This document shows, piece by piece, positions 26,041-35,217 of a stretch of DNA of 64,000 nt; the first letter of the stretch is position 1; every line of letters starts with the position of its first letter. A program made the position numbers and the translations under genes. The notes under the pieces were generated by a model. The model saw nothing but the letters and a program-made list of their open reading frames with translations, was not told the origin of the DNA and made no database searches. Source of the DNA: an uncultured Methanolobus sp. (lineage in GTDB: Archaea; Halobacteriota; Methanosarcinia; Methanosarcinales; Methanosarcinaceae); assembly GCF_963667555.1 (NCBI RefSeq), contig NZ_OY763421.1:1939562-2003561 (forward strand), in the 5' to 3' direction.

Positions 26041-27336
26041 ATGCTTAAAGAAACGACTCTAGACGAGAGCATTGGGCGAGACATGCATAATTTAATGACA
26101 GAGCTTTACCCAATTTGTAGAAGTATTACAGGCAACGGAGTAAGAGAAACCATTTCTATTCTTAAAAAATACATCCCTTTGCAGATTCATGAAGTACCAA
26201 CAGGAACAAAAGTTTTTGACTGGCAAATACCAAAAGAATGGAATATAAAGGATGCATATGTTAAAGACTCTAAAGGAGTGCGCATAATTGATTTTCAAAA
26301 ATCAACTCTTCATGTATTAAATTACAGCATTCCTGTTAATAAAAAAATGAATTTTGATGAACTGAAAGAACATCTTTTCACATTACCAGATAATCCAGAG
26401 TGGATACCCTATTTAACTTCTTATTACAAAGATAATTGGGGGTTTTGCATATCTCAAAATCATTTTGACACATTGGACGACACCGAAACATATGAAGTTG
26501 TGATTGACTCAAGCTTAACAAATGGTAACCTTACTTATGCCGAGCTATTTCTTCAGGGAGAAGTTGAGGAGGAGGTTATGCTTACAACTTATTTTTGCCA
26601 TCCATCATTGTGTAATGACAATTTAAGTGGAGTCGTCATATTAACATATATTGCTAAATATTTAATGGGACATAAATTAAAGTATTCGTACAGATTTTTA
26701 TTTATACCTGAAACAATAGGCTCAATAACTTGGCTTTCCAGAAATGAAGATAAAACTACAAATATAAAATATGGATTGGTGGTTACTTGTGCAGGTGATC
26801 CTGGAAAGTCCACATATAAGAAAAGTAGGATGGGAAACTCGTTAATAGATTCTATTGTACCTAAAATTCTCGAAGATTCTAAAGAACCATACGAAATTCT
26901 TGATTTTTTCCCAATGGGAAGCGATGAAAGACAATTCTGCAGTCCTGGATTTAACTTACCTTTTGGCTCCTTGATGCGAACGCCGTATGGACGATTTCAA
27001 GAGTACCATACATCTGCAGATAATTTAGAATTTGTGACCGCCAATAGTTTGAAAAACACTATTCAAAAGTATATTGACACCGTTTATTTGATTGAAAACA
27101 ATAAAACCTACAATAATCTTAATCCTAAATGTGAACCTCAGCTTGGAAAAAGAGGACTGTACAGAATAATAGGAAGTCAGAAAACTACTAATGTTAGTGA
27201 TATAGCAATGTTTTGGATACTAAATTTATCCGATGGCACTAACTCTCTTTTAGATATTGCGGTTCGTTCAAAAATAACATTCCGACAGATTAAAGAAACA
27301 TCTGATGTGCTGTATGAGAATGGCCTATTAGAATGA
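26041..27336 (+). CDS. DUF4910-type aminopeptidase-like protein (Cj1295-like)
   Basis: 431 residues: LYPICRSITGNGVRETISIL at the N-terminus is the hallmark of the DUF2172/DUF4910 family. The M28-like zinc-peptidase core follows (TTYFCHPSLCNDNLSGVV, FIPETIGSI, MGSDERQFCSPGFNLPFG, YHTSADN), then a winged-helix-like tail (LNLSDGTNSLLDIAVRSK). As I recall, the C. jejuni relative Cj1295 is needed for the di-O-methylglyceryl form of pseudaminic acid on flagellin, which fits this neighbourhood. It may act as an amidase or amide-forming enzyme on the aminosugar. Last gene of the acyl operon; GAGGAG precedes the start. Confidence 0.82.
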   Translation: MLKETTLDESIGRDMHNLMTELYPICRSITGNGVRETISILKKYIPLQIHEVPTGTKVFDWQIPKEWNIKDAYVKDSKGVRIIDFQKSTLHVLNYSIPVNKKMNFDELKEHLFTLPDNPEWIPYLTSYYKDNWGFCISQNHFDTLDDTETYEVVIDSSLTNGNLTYAELFLQGEVEEEVMLTTYFCHPSLCNDNLSGVVILTYIAKYLMGHKLKYSYRFLFIPETIGSITWLSRNEDKTTNIKYGLVVTCAGDPGKSTYKKSRMGNSLIDSIVPKILEDSKEPYEILDFFPMGSDERQFCSPGFNLPFGSLMRTPYGRFQEYHTSADNLEFVTANSLKNTIQKYIDTVYLIENNKTYNNLNPKCEPQLGKRGLYRIIGSQKTTNVSDIAMFWILNLSDGTNSLLDIAVRSKITFRQIKETSDVLYENGLLE

Positions 27337-27443
27337 ATACAAAGTGAGTGATGCTATATATTACTATATTATATTAAAAAATTAATATCTTGATTTTAAA
27401 CATATAGTTAATATTACAAATAATACGAATATCGGTGATATAA

Positions 27444-28913
27444 GTGAAAGTGCTCATATATATGCCTTTTGCAGATTGGGTCCCACATCTTGCAACAGAT
27501 CTTGAAATTGCAATCAAACATATAAAAGCAGGTGACGAAGTCCATGTAATCCAATGTTCAGGAGATTTGCCATCATGTGAACCAAATCCAAATCATATTC
27601 AACTTAGGTGCATTCTTTGCAAATCGAGGGGTGACAAAGGACTGAATTTAATAAAAGTACCCAAAGAAAACCGGCACGAATTGAATTTAAAACATTTCAC
27701 AAAAGATATAAATATACCTGATATTTATACAATGGATGACTTAAAGGAATGCAATATTCAAGGACTTGATGCAGGAATGGCTGTTGCTTCATCAATGATT
27801 AGTATGATAAGGGAAGCAAATGTTGACATGACTCAGTACCAGCCATTTATTAAAAAGAACCTTCTTATGTCAGTAGCAGTATATGAATCCATTAAATACT
27901 ATTTAGATAAGATTCAACCGGACATATTTTATCTTTTTAATGGAAGATATTCACCACTTAGACCTGCTTTAAGAGCAGCTCAAGAAAAAAAAGTAAAAAC
28001 ATTTGTTCATGAAAGATCAGGTGTTCTCAACAAATACACATTAACAGAAGATACTTATCCACATGATCTTGAATACCAAAAAAAGCAGATAGATAAATAT
28101 TGGGAAGTTGAAGATGATGTTGAAAAAAAAGAACAAATTGCAACTTCATGGTACGAAGAACGTCGAGGTGGAAAAGATCAAGGATGGTATTCATATACCA
28201 AGAGTCAAATCAAAGGAAATTTGCCGGAAAGCTTTGAATTGGATAAACGAAACATTGCCATTTTTATTTCATCACAAGATGAGTTTGAAGCAATAGAAGG
28301 ATGGGAAAATCCATACTATGACACACAGACAGAAGCTATAGAAGCAATTATTAATTCAGATGTTGATCCTGAAATAAGGTTCTATCTGAGAATACATCCA
28401 AGTTTAAAAGGTTTGAAAAACACTCAGATAAAAGAATTAAATGAATTGAAATCGGCAAATTTGTTTACAATTCCCGCAGACTCAAAAATAGACTCTTATG
28501 AACTGATGGCTGCATGTGAAAAAATTATAACTTTTGGATCTACAATGGGCATTGAAAGTGTATTCTGGGGCAAGCCATCCATTTTAGTCGGAAGAACCAC
28601 TTATGAAGACATCGGTGGATGTTACGTCCCAAAAGACCGCAATGATATAATTGATCTAATAAACAAAAAACTTGATTGTTCTGATAATACAGGTGCCATT
28701 AAATTTGCATATTGGCAAAGTGTAAAAGGCCATGAATATATATATTACAAACCGGAGTCCGTGAGGCAGGGTACATTTATGGGGAAGTACCTAAAGAATC
28801 CTCATATTCAAAGAATAAAAGCAAGGATCCTGTCCAACGACCTCTTTTCAAAAATTATCTTTAAAACTGCATATTTATTCAGAAAAATCAAATGGAAGCT
28901 TCATTTATCTTAA
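27444..28913 (+). CDS. Capsule-type glycosyltransferase with HP motif; candidate nonulosonate transferase
   Basis: 489 residues from GTG 27444, preceded by GGTGAT. The C-terminal half has the order seen in KpsC/KpsS and bacterial sialyltransferases: IAIFISSQDEFEAI, the HP motif FYLRIHPSL (His 318, Pro 319), SYELMAACEKIITFGST and ESVFWGKPSILVG. Those families transfer CMP-activated Kdo or sialic acid, so this is the best candidate for adding the CMP-nonulosonate made upstream. An N-terminal part with several Cys (residues 32-55) and MPFADWVPHLATDLEIA is less typical. The assignment is by motif only. Confidence 0.65.
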   Translation: MKVLIYMPFADWVPHLATDLEIAIKHIKAGDEVHVIQCSGDLPSCEPNPNHIQLRCILCKSRGDKGLNLIKVPKENRHELNLKHFTKDINIPDIYTMDDLKECNIQGLDAGMAVASSMISMIREANVDMTQYQPFIKKNLLMSVAVYESIKYYLDKIQPDIFYLFNGRYSPLRPALRAAQEKKVKTFVHERSGVLNKYTLTEDTYPHDLEYQKKQIDKYWEVEDDVEKKEQIATSWYEERRGGKDQGWYSYTKSQIKGNLPESFELDKRNIAIFISSQDEFEAIEGWENPYYDTQTEAIEAIINSDVDPEIRFYLRIHPSLKGLKNTQIKELNELKSANLFTIPADSKIDSYELMAACEKIITFGSTMGIESVFWGKPSILVGRTTYEDIGGCYVPKDRNDIIDLINKKLDCSDNTGAIKFAYWQSVKGHEYIYYKPESVRQGTFMGKYLKNPHIQRIKARILSNDLFSKIIFKTAYLFRKIKWKLHLS

Positions 28914-28968
28914 TAATCATTCAATGAAGATAAAGCCGAATGACATAACCGAACAAAAGGTCATAACA

Positions 28969-30108
28969 ATGTTGTTTGATATAATAGATTCAATATTTAT
29001 CTGGAATATTCTTATTATATTTGAGATAATTCTTTTCACATCGTACACTTTGGTAACGTACATTTATTCAAAAAGAGAAATGAAGTTACCAGAAATAGAG
29101 AATTTACCTACGGTCACATTGATCATACCAATGTACAATGAAGAAAAAGTGATCAAAGAAAAAATAGAAAATACTTATAGAATAGATTATCCTGTAGACA
29201 AACTCAAAGTTATAATCGTTGATGACTATTCTACTGATAACTCCGAAAAGATAGCATCAGAATGTATAAACAAAAACGGATTTAAAGTATCTGTAGTCAA
29301 AAACGAAGGTGGCAAAGGTAAAGCAAGAGGGCTTAACTGGATATTCTCAAAGATCACCAGTGAAATAACAGTAATAACAGATGCGGATGCAATATTAAAA
29401 GAAGACTCTCTATTAAAGGTTGTTAAAAATTATTCAAATCAGAATACAGGTGGAGTCACAGGGAAAATAGTTATCATATCAGATAAAACAAGAATTTCAA
29501 AATCACAGGAAGACTCTTACAGGCATTATTTTGACCTTTGGAGACAGGGAGAAAGCAACATCGCTTCTGTTTCTGTTTGCAATGGTCCATTGATGAGCTT
29601 TAGAACGAAGCTCCTGCAACAGATAAAAATCGATCCAAATGCCTATGCAGATGATTCTGATATGCTTTACAAAATAATTGGTTTGGGTTATAATGTCGTA
29701 TACGAAAAAAATGCTGTAGTATACGAACGTGTTCCTCTAACCTTGAAAGGACGAACTATCCAAAAAATGAAAAGAATAAACGGTTTGAGGAAAGTCTATC
29801 TCAATAATTTAAAACTTCTGGGAAAAGGAAAATTTGGAACTATTGTTTATCCCTATGCACTCCTGACACACTTAATCTCGCCCTTTGTGGTCTTGTTGAT
29901 AACAATAATGTATCCTTTGGTAATCATCAAGCAACCACTGTACCTTGGGCTTTTAATAATACTTTTTGTCCCTAAAATTGGAAATCTGGCACTTTCTTTT
30001 GTAACAACCCAATTAATAATGAATTTCTCATTTATAATACCAACTTCTGGGTCGTGGGAAGCTGTAGAAGATGCTCGATATGAATTAAATACAGTAGACG
30101 AAAAATAG
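28969..30108 (+). CDS. Membrane family-2 glycosyltransferase
   Basis: About 379 residues from ATG 28969, which has AAAGGT seven bases upstream; ATG 28924 lacks a site. One N-terminal membrane segment, then a GT-A domain: VTLIIPMYNEEKVI, IIVDDYSTDNSE, VITDADAIL (DxD) and YADDSDMLYKIIG, with QKMKRINGLR matching the QxxRW region. Three C-terminal membrane helices follow. The layout is that of processive or dolichol-phosphate-linked GT2 enzymes such as hyaluronan- or PNAG-synthase relatives. It may extend the lipid-linked glycan or make a polyprenyl-phosphate sugar. Immediately upstream of aglB. Confidence 0.82.
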   Translation: MLFDIIDSIFIWNILIIFEIILFTSYTLVTYIYSKREMKLPEIENLPTVTLIIPMYNEEKVIKEKIENTYRIDYPVDKLKVIIVDDYSTDNSEKIASECINKNGFKVSVVKNEGGKGKARGLNWIFSKITSEITVITDADAILKEDSLLKVVKNYSNQNTGGVTGKIVIISDKTRISKSQEDSYRHYFDLWRQGESNIASVSVCNGPLMSFRTKLLQQIKIDPNAYADDSDMLYKIIGLGYNVVYEKNAVVYERVPLTLKGRTIQKMKRINGLRKVYLNNLKLLGKGKFGTIVYPYALLTHLISPFVVLLITIMYPLVIIKQPLYLGLLIILFVPKIGNLALSFVTTQLIMNFSFIIPTSGSWEAVEDARYELNTVDEK

Positions 30109-30181
30109 AGTATGGATTTAAATAAACAAACATAATTAAATTATAAGATTTAATGCATTAATTACATGAGGGAGTAAGGAA

Positions 30182-32647
30182 ATGACCATTAAAAACAAAC
30201 CACCACAACTATCTTCAAGCAACTTAATATATTTCATAGGAATTGCAATATCATTCCTGATTGCGATATATATCAGAACGATTCCTAAAGCAGGCGTATT
30301 TATTTCAGAGTCATTTACACGTTTTGGAGGAAATGATCCCTGGTATCATTTAAGAAATGTTGAATCGATAGTTCACAACTATCCAAATATGCTGTGGTTT
30401 GATGCTTATACACAATATCCAAATGGTAGCAATCAGGTGTTTGCTCCTCTTTTTGATTATTTCCTTTCAACTGTAATATGGATTATTGGATTAGGTAATC
30501 CTGATCAGAGTTTAATAAACACGATATGTGCATATAACCCTGTAATTTTAGGTGCTCTGGTCATCATACCAACTTATTATGTCACAAAACACCTGTTTGA
30601 TAAAAGAGCAGCTCTTTTAGCAGCATTTTTAATAGCAATAGCTCCCGGGCAATTTTTATCACGTTCAATAATCGGTTTCAACGACCACCATATTGCTGAG
30701 ACACTGCTCACAACAATCATTGCAATGTTTATGATTCTCACACTGAAAGCTGCAAAGAATCATGAAATTACCTTTGAGAACATAAAAAACAAGGAGCTCA
30801 ATGCACATAAGATGCTGTTCATGTATATGATATTGACAGGAGTTGCACTTGGAGCATATTCGTTAGCATGGATTGGGGCAATATTCTTCAGTTTTGTCAT
30901 TGGAGTATACATTACAATACAATACATTCAGAATCATATGCATGGAAAATCAAATGACTATGTGGCGATAACAGGTGTAGTTGTTTTTACTGTTGCGCTT
31001 ATAATGGTTTTAGTAACCCCGTATGTAGGAAACACAAAGTCACTAACTCTAAAAGGTTTAGCAGCCGGAATAGTTGCGTTTCCAATTTTAAATTTACTCT
31101 CTACTGTAATGAATAAAAAAGGTATCAAAAAAACATATTATCCATTGGCAATTGTTCTTATGTCCCTGGTTGGCATAGGAATAGCAAAACTACTATCTGA
31201 ATCTGCTTATGAACTTATCACAAGCGTATTTAGTTTCTTTATGCGTACAGGTGGCGGACTTACTATTGCAGAAGCTTCCCCTCTCCTGTCTTCTGGTGGA
31301 GTATTTACACTCCAGCCACTCTGGTACAACTTTGGAACACTGGGTTACATATCATTCTTTGCACTTGCAATACTAATATACAAAGCATTCACAAAAAAGA
31401 ACACACCGGAGAATACATTCCTGATAGTCTGGACACTTATGATAATCTGGGCTATGCTGCAACAGAACCGTTTTGCATACTACTATTCAGTAAATGCAGC
31501 AATACTCAGTGCATGGATTGGAATTAGTATTCTGGACCTTGCCGGATGGCAGAATCTCACAAACAGTATCAAATCAAAAACATTTACTGCTAGCAATATT
31601 AAAGCCATGCACATACTTTCAGCCATATTCATAGTACTAATTATGGTATACCCAGGTTACAGCATTGCAATGCAACAAAATCAGGGAACTGGTGGACCAA
31701 ATGGTTACTGGATAGAAGCAACTCAATGGCTAAGATATAACACTCCGGACCCTGGATTAGATTACTATGAGAGCTATGAAAGACCCGATACTGGAGTAAG
31801 CTATGATTACCCGGATACTGCATACGGAGTCATGTCATGGTGGGATTATGGTCACTGGATAGAAGTGATCGGGCACCGTATTCCAAATGCCAATCCATTC
31901 CAACAGGGAATTGGCGGGCGTACTAATAGCATAGAAGAAGAAAACCGCCCAGGTGCATCCACATTCTTCACAGCGTCATCTGAAGAAAAAGCCACAGAAG
32001 TTCTGGAAGCTGTTAATCCTGATCCTGACAAAGCAGGAGCTCGTTACATCGTTTCAGATGTTGAAATGGCAACTGGAAAATTCTATGCAATGACAGCATG
32101 GACACTGGACACTGCTGATTATTATGTGCAGGTTCAAACTGAATCAGGATACATGTCAGTTCCAGGACAAAGGTACTATAATTCAATGGAATCAAGACTT
32201 CACATATTTGATGGAAATGGCCTTAAACAATATCGCCTGGTCCATGAATCACCAATAGCAAGCACTCAGGAGACTGGATATAAGAACGTCTACAATGTAC
32301 TCTTTGGTGGAAATCTGGCAGAGGAGAACTCGGGTTATGTCAAGATATTCGAGTACGTAAAAGGTGCCACTGTCACCGGTACAGCGTCTGCAGGTGAAAC
32401 TGTAACCATCAGCAATACCATACTGACAAGCCAGATGAGGACATTCACGTACACACAAACTGCAACTGCAGGATCTGACGGAACTTACTCGTTCACAGTC
32501 CCGTATTCAACAACCGGGCCTATTGAAGGAGAGACACAGTTCGATACCATGCCAACCGGATCTTATGTGATAAGTTATGGAAACACCACGCAACAGGTCA
32601 GCGTCAGTGAAACAGACGTTTTGAATGGGAACACAATAACTGTTTGA
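30182..32647 (+). CDS. aglB: Oligosaccharyltransferase, STT3-type
   Basis: 821 residues, typical for archaeal AglB. The N-terminal half holds about 12 to 13 membrane helices. Catalytic acidic motifs are GGNDPWYHLRN (Asp 52) and GFNDHHIAETL. The acceptor-binding WWDYG signature is at 553-557 and begins the outer-face globular domain; an Ig-like tail closes the protein (from about 720). It transfers the assembled lipid-linked glycan to Asn in N-x-S/T sites of secreted proteins. Its place at the end of the sugar-nucleotide locus suggests the glycan is N-linked. GAGGGAGTAAGG lies just before the start. Confidence 0.95.
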   Translation: MTIKNKPPQLSSSNLIYFIGIAISFLIAIYIRTIPKAGVFISESFTRFGGNDPWYHLRNVESIVHNYPNMLWFDAYTQYPNGSNQVFAPLFDYFLSTVIWIIGLGNPDQSLINTICAYNPVILGALVIIPTYYVTKHLFDKRAALLAAFLIAIAPGQFLSRSIIGFNDHHIAETLLTTIIAMFMILTLKAAKNHEITFENIKNKELNAHKMLFMYMILTGVALGAYSLAWIGAIFFSFVIGVYITIQYIQNHMHGKSNDYVAITGVVVFTVALIMVLVTPYVGNTKSLTLKGLAAGIVAFPILNLLSTVMNKKGIKKTYYPLAIVLMSLVGIGIAKLLSESAYELITSVFSFFMRTGGGLTIAEASPLLSSGGVFTLQPLWYNFGTLGYISFFALAILIYKAFTKKNTPENTFLIVWTLMIIWAMLQQNRFAYYYSVNAAILSAWIGISILDLAGWQNLTNSIKSKTFTASNIKAMHILSAIFIVLIMVYPGYSIAMQQNQGTGGPNGYWIEATQWLRYNTPDPGLDYYESYERPDTGVSYDYPDTAYGVMSWWDYGHWIEVIGHRIPNANPFQQGIGGRTNSIEEENRPGASTFFTASSEEKATEVLEAVNPDPDKAGARYIVSDVEMATGKFYAMTAWTLDTADYYVQVQTESGYMSVPGQRYYNSMESRLHIFDGNGLKQYRLVHESPIASTQETGYKNVYNVLFGGNLAEENSGYVKIFEYVKGATVTGTASAGETVTISNTILTSQMRTFTYTQTATAGSDGTYSFTVPYSTTGPIEGETQFDTMPTGSYVISYGNTTQQVSVSETDVLNGNTITV

Positions 32648-32690
32648 TCATTTCCCATTCTTCCCTTTTTTACTTTTATTCATTTTTACA
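32648..32690 (+). terminator. T-rich transcription stop after aglB
   Basis: Right after the aglB stop the sequence carries repeated T runs (CCCTTTTTTACTTTTATTC and following), the usual form of an archaeal terminator. It marks the end of the glycan locus and the switch to less A+T-rich sequence. Confidence 0.5.
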
Positions 32691-32752
32691 TTTTGTCTCG
32701 TTCCCGACACTTACAAATAATATCATGCAGAAGCTAGCCTTAAGGTGATATA

Positions 32753-33241
32753 TTGGACAATATAATCAAGGGAAAAGCATGGATATACGGTAGCGATATC
32801 GATACCGATGTAATAATTCCCGGAAAATACCTGCGCACAAAGGACATGCAGGTCTTTGCAGATCATGCCATGGAAGGAATTGACCCCGGTTTTTCAAAGA
32901 AAGTGCAGAAAGGCGACGTTATTGTTGCTGCTGACAACTTTGGATGCGGGTCATCCAGAGAACAGGCTGCACTGGCACTCAAATACGCAGGAGTAGGCTG
33001 CGTAGTTGCAAGATCTTTCGGAAGGATATTTTTCAGAAATGCTATCAATGTAGGACTTCCTTTAATGGAAGCTAATGTTGAATGCAGCGAAGGCGATGAA
33101 GTTGAAATAGACTTGCTTCAGGGAACAGTAAAGGTCAATGGAAAAGTATTCCAGGGTAACAAACTTCCTGATTTCCTGCTTGAGATGCTCACTGACGGCG
33201 GTCTTGTAGCCCACAGAAAAGCACAGAAGAACAAACAGTGA
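32753..33241 (+). CDS. hacB: Homoaconitase/isopropylmalate isomerase small subunit, YLRT type
   Basis: 162 residues, the normal size. It has [32 protein letters not shown] and [19 protein letters not shown]. The loop reads YLRT, which in M. jannaschii distinguishes the homoaconitase subunit of coenzyme B synthesis from the leucine-pathway LeuD, whose loop reads YLV. The protein therefore probably works in 2-oxosuberate synthesis with a large subunit encoded elsewhere. The start is TTG 32753, since AAGGTGAT lies just before it. LeuD is the alternative name. Confidence 0.85.
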   Translation: MDNIIKGKAWIYGSDIDTDVIIPGKYLRTKDMQVFADHAMEGIDPGFSKKVQKGDVIVAADNFGCGSSREQAALALKYAGVGCVVARSFGRIFFRNAINVGLPLMEANVECSEGDEVEIDLLQGTVKVNGKVFQGNKLPDFLLEMLTDGGLVAHRKAQKNKQ

Positions 33242-33251
33242 CAAGGTTCAA

Positions 33252-34118
33252 ATGATATTTCCGGATGAATACAAACACGTAGGGCACAGTAAAGCGACGC
33301 CTGCCGGAGAAGACAGGCGAATCTATTTTCTCACTAAATACCTGATAGTAGAAAACTGTGAAACAGGTAACTACTCTCTTTTTGAGGTGGAACACCAGGG
33401 AGAAGGATTACTTCGGGATGCAACCAGCCTTAAAGAACTGGCTTCAGGTGAGGAGATCGTGCGCTATGAAAAGGAACTGAATATCAAGGAAAGGGCACTT
33501 CTTATAGACACCGCAACTGAAGTATGTAAAAGCAAAGGTAAGGTCAACACTGTTATATTTACAGGAATAGACAAACATCTGACATTTGTGCACAAACCTG
33601 ATGCTTCTGAAATTCTTGAAATTGAGATCGTGGATATTTTTCCACCGGAACCTTCGTGGCTTGCAAGCGTTGTCCGCAGAATAGAACAAAGCGGAGTATG
33701 GGGAGATCTGTCTATCAGGTTCTCAGAGAACCTTACTGACCTGAGACAGTTCGAAGGTGAGAATACGGTTTTCCCTTGTTCTTCTTCAGGACTTAAGGGT
33801 AAATGCCTTGATTGCGATGTTATTGAAGAGGACGGAGCACTGCTTGTAGGTTGTGAGATCTCAAAGAGTCTTTTTGAGTCAAGGTTCCCGGGAATAGAGT
33901 ATTCATTTGTTAACATCTGTCCCTTCAAATCAGACATATTCAAACCCAGCAAAGCCTTCATTACAAGATGCTGCCGTGCTGAGAATTCCGGAATTGTGAC
34001 GATTGCAGGCATCAGAGGAGCAGTTGTACACTGGGGAGCTTCAGAATTCGATGTGACCATGGCGATCAGGGATCTTGTTCAGGAGCTAAGGCTTTCAGGT
34101 AAGAAGGACAAAGTATAA
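33252..34118 (+). CDS. Conserved methanogen protein of unknown function
   Basis: 288 residues, soluble, no signal or membrane segment. I cannot place it in a family with sure function. Visible points: an N-terminal EDRRIYFLTKYLIVENCE region, PPEPSWLASVVRRIE, a central GLKGKCLDCDVI with two close Cys, and a C-terminal RCCRAENSG plus GIRGAVVHWGASEFDV. The three Cys-rich spots could bind metal or a cluster. It is packed 10 bases after hacB and 33 before aksF/leuB, so a role in the same coenzyme B or leucine pathway is the natural guess, not proven. Confidence 0.7.
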   Translation: MIFPDEYKHVGHSKATPAGEDRRIYFLTKYLIVENCETGNYSLFEVEHQGEGLLRDATSLKELASGEEIVRYEKELNIKERALLIDTATEVCKSKGKVNTVIFTGIDKHLTFVHKPDASEILEIEIVDIFPPEPSWLASVVRRIEQSGVWGDLSIRFSENLTDLRQFEGENTVFPCSSSGLKGKCLDCDVIEEDGALLVGCEISKSLFESRFPGIEYSFVNICPFKSDIFKPSKAFITRCCRAENSGIVTIAGIRGAVVHWGASEFDVTMAIRDLVQELRLSGKKDKV

Positions 34119-34151
34119 TTACGGACATTATAAGATGATCGGGGAATTGAC

Positions 34152-35150
34152 ATGAAACTTGCAGTTATAGAAGGTGACGGAGTTGGGAAAGAAGTAATTC
34201 CGGCAGCCATTGAAGTTCTTGATGCGTTTGGGCTTGATGTGGAGAAAATTCCTCTGGAACTTGGATATGGCAGATGGGAACGTACAGGTTCTGCTATTAC
34301 TGATGAGGATATCAACACGCTGAAAGATTGTGATTGTGTTCTTTTCGGTGCGGTGACAACACCACCTGATCCGAATTACAAAAGTGTTCTTCTGACTATC
34401 CGCAAGGAACTTGACATGTATGCAAATGTCAGGCCGATACGGCCTCTTCCTTCGGTGAAGGGAATCCATGACAGGACAGATTTCAATTTTATCATTGTAA
34501 GGGAAAATACCGAAGGACTCTATTCCGGAATCGAAGAGATCGGTGATGATGTTTCCACCACAAAAAGAGTGATCACAAGGAAAGGCTCAAAGAGAATTGC
34601 AGATTATGCCAGCAAACTTGCAGGTAGCAGGACTAATAAACTGACAATTGTCCACAAGTCCAATGTGATGAAATCCGACAAATTATTCCTTGATGTTTGC
34701 CGCCAGTCTGCATTGGACGCAGGAGTCGTACATAAGGATGAACTGGTGGACTCTTTCGCCTACAACCTGATAAAAAATCCGTGGAACTATGATGTAATAG
34801 TCACTACTAATCTTTTCGGAGATATACTCAGTGACATGTCTGGGGCTCTTGTAGGTGGACTTGGTCTGCTTCCAAGTGCTAATATCGGTGAGAAATATGC
34901 GTTCTTTGAACCGGTTCATGGAAGCGCACCGGATATTGCAGGCAGGAACATTGCGAACCCTCTTGCAACGGTACTCAGTCTTAAAATGCTTCTTGAATGG
35001 CACGGAAATATGGCTGAAGCAGCACTCCTGGAAGAAGCGATTGACACATCTCTTAATCTTGGAATCTGCACTCCTGACCTTGGAGGAAAGAGCAGCACAT
35101 CAGAAGTGGGCAAGTACTTAGCCAATTACATCAAAACAAGGGTAAAATAA
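34152..35150 (+). CDS. Homoisocitrate/3-isopropylmalate dehydrogenase
   Basis: 332 residues: LAVIEGDGVGKEVIPA at the N-terminus, FGAVTTPPDPNYKS, the substrate loop IIVRENTEGLYSG, KSNVMK, DMSGALVGGLGLLPSANIG and FEPVHGSAPDIAG. This is the isocitrate/isopropylmalate dehydrogenase family. LeuB and the coenzyme B enzyme AksF cannot be separated from sequence by eye; pairing with a YLRT-type small subunit makes AksF attractive. A hairpin straddles its stop codon. Confidence 0.85.
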   Translation: MKLAVIEGDGVGKEVIPAAIEVLDAFGLDVEKIPLELGYGRWERTGSAITDEDINTLKDCDCVLFGAVTTPPDPNYKSVLLTIRKELDMYANVRPIRPLPSVKGIHDRTDFNFIIVRENTEGLYSGIEEIGDDVSTTKRVITRKGSKRIADYASKLAGSRTNKLTIVHKSNVMKSDKLFLDVCRQSALDAGVVHKDELVDSFAYNLIKNPWNYDVIVTTNLFGDILSDMSGALVGGLGLLPSANIGEKYAFFEPVHGSAPDIAGRNIANPLATVLSLKMLLEWHGNMAEAALLEEAIDTSLNLGICTPDLGGKSSTSEVGKYLANYIKTRVK

Positions 35151-35177
35151 GACAGGACTTTGTTTGTCTTATTTTCT
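35145..35177. terminator. Bidirectional hairpin terminator between leuB/aksF and arlJ
   Basis: AAAATAAGACA at 35145-35155 pairs perfectly with TGTCTTATTTT at 35167-35177, 11 base pairs with an 11-base loop. The left arm contains the leuB stop. T-rich sequence follows on the + side, and arlJ ends 41 bases further on the other strand, so it can stop transcription both ways. Confidence 0.65.
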
Positions 35178-35217
35178 ATTTTCTATTTTCTATATTTCAG
35201 ATATGTTATTTTCCGTG

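Noticed and set aside
33464..34060. A 198-codon open frame on the minus strand across the unknown gene at 33252
   Set aside because: Low-complexity Ser/Pro-rich translation and no ribosome-binding site; the + frame is packed with its neighbours in an operon.
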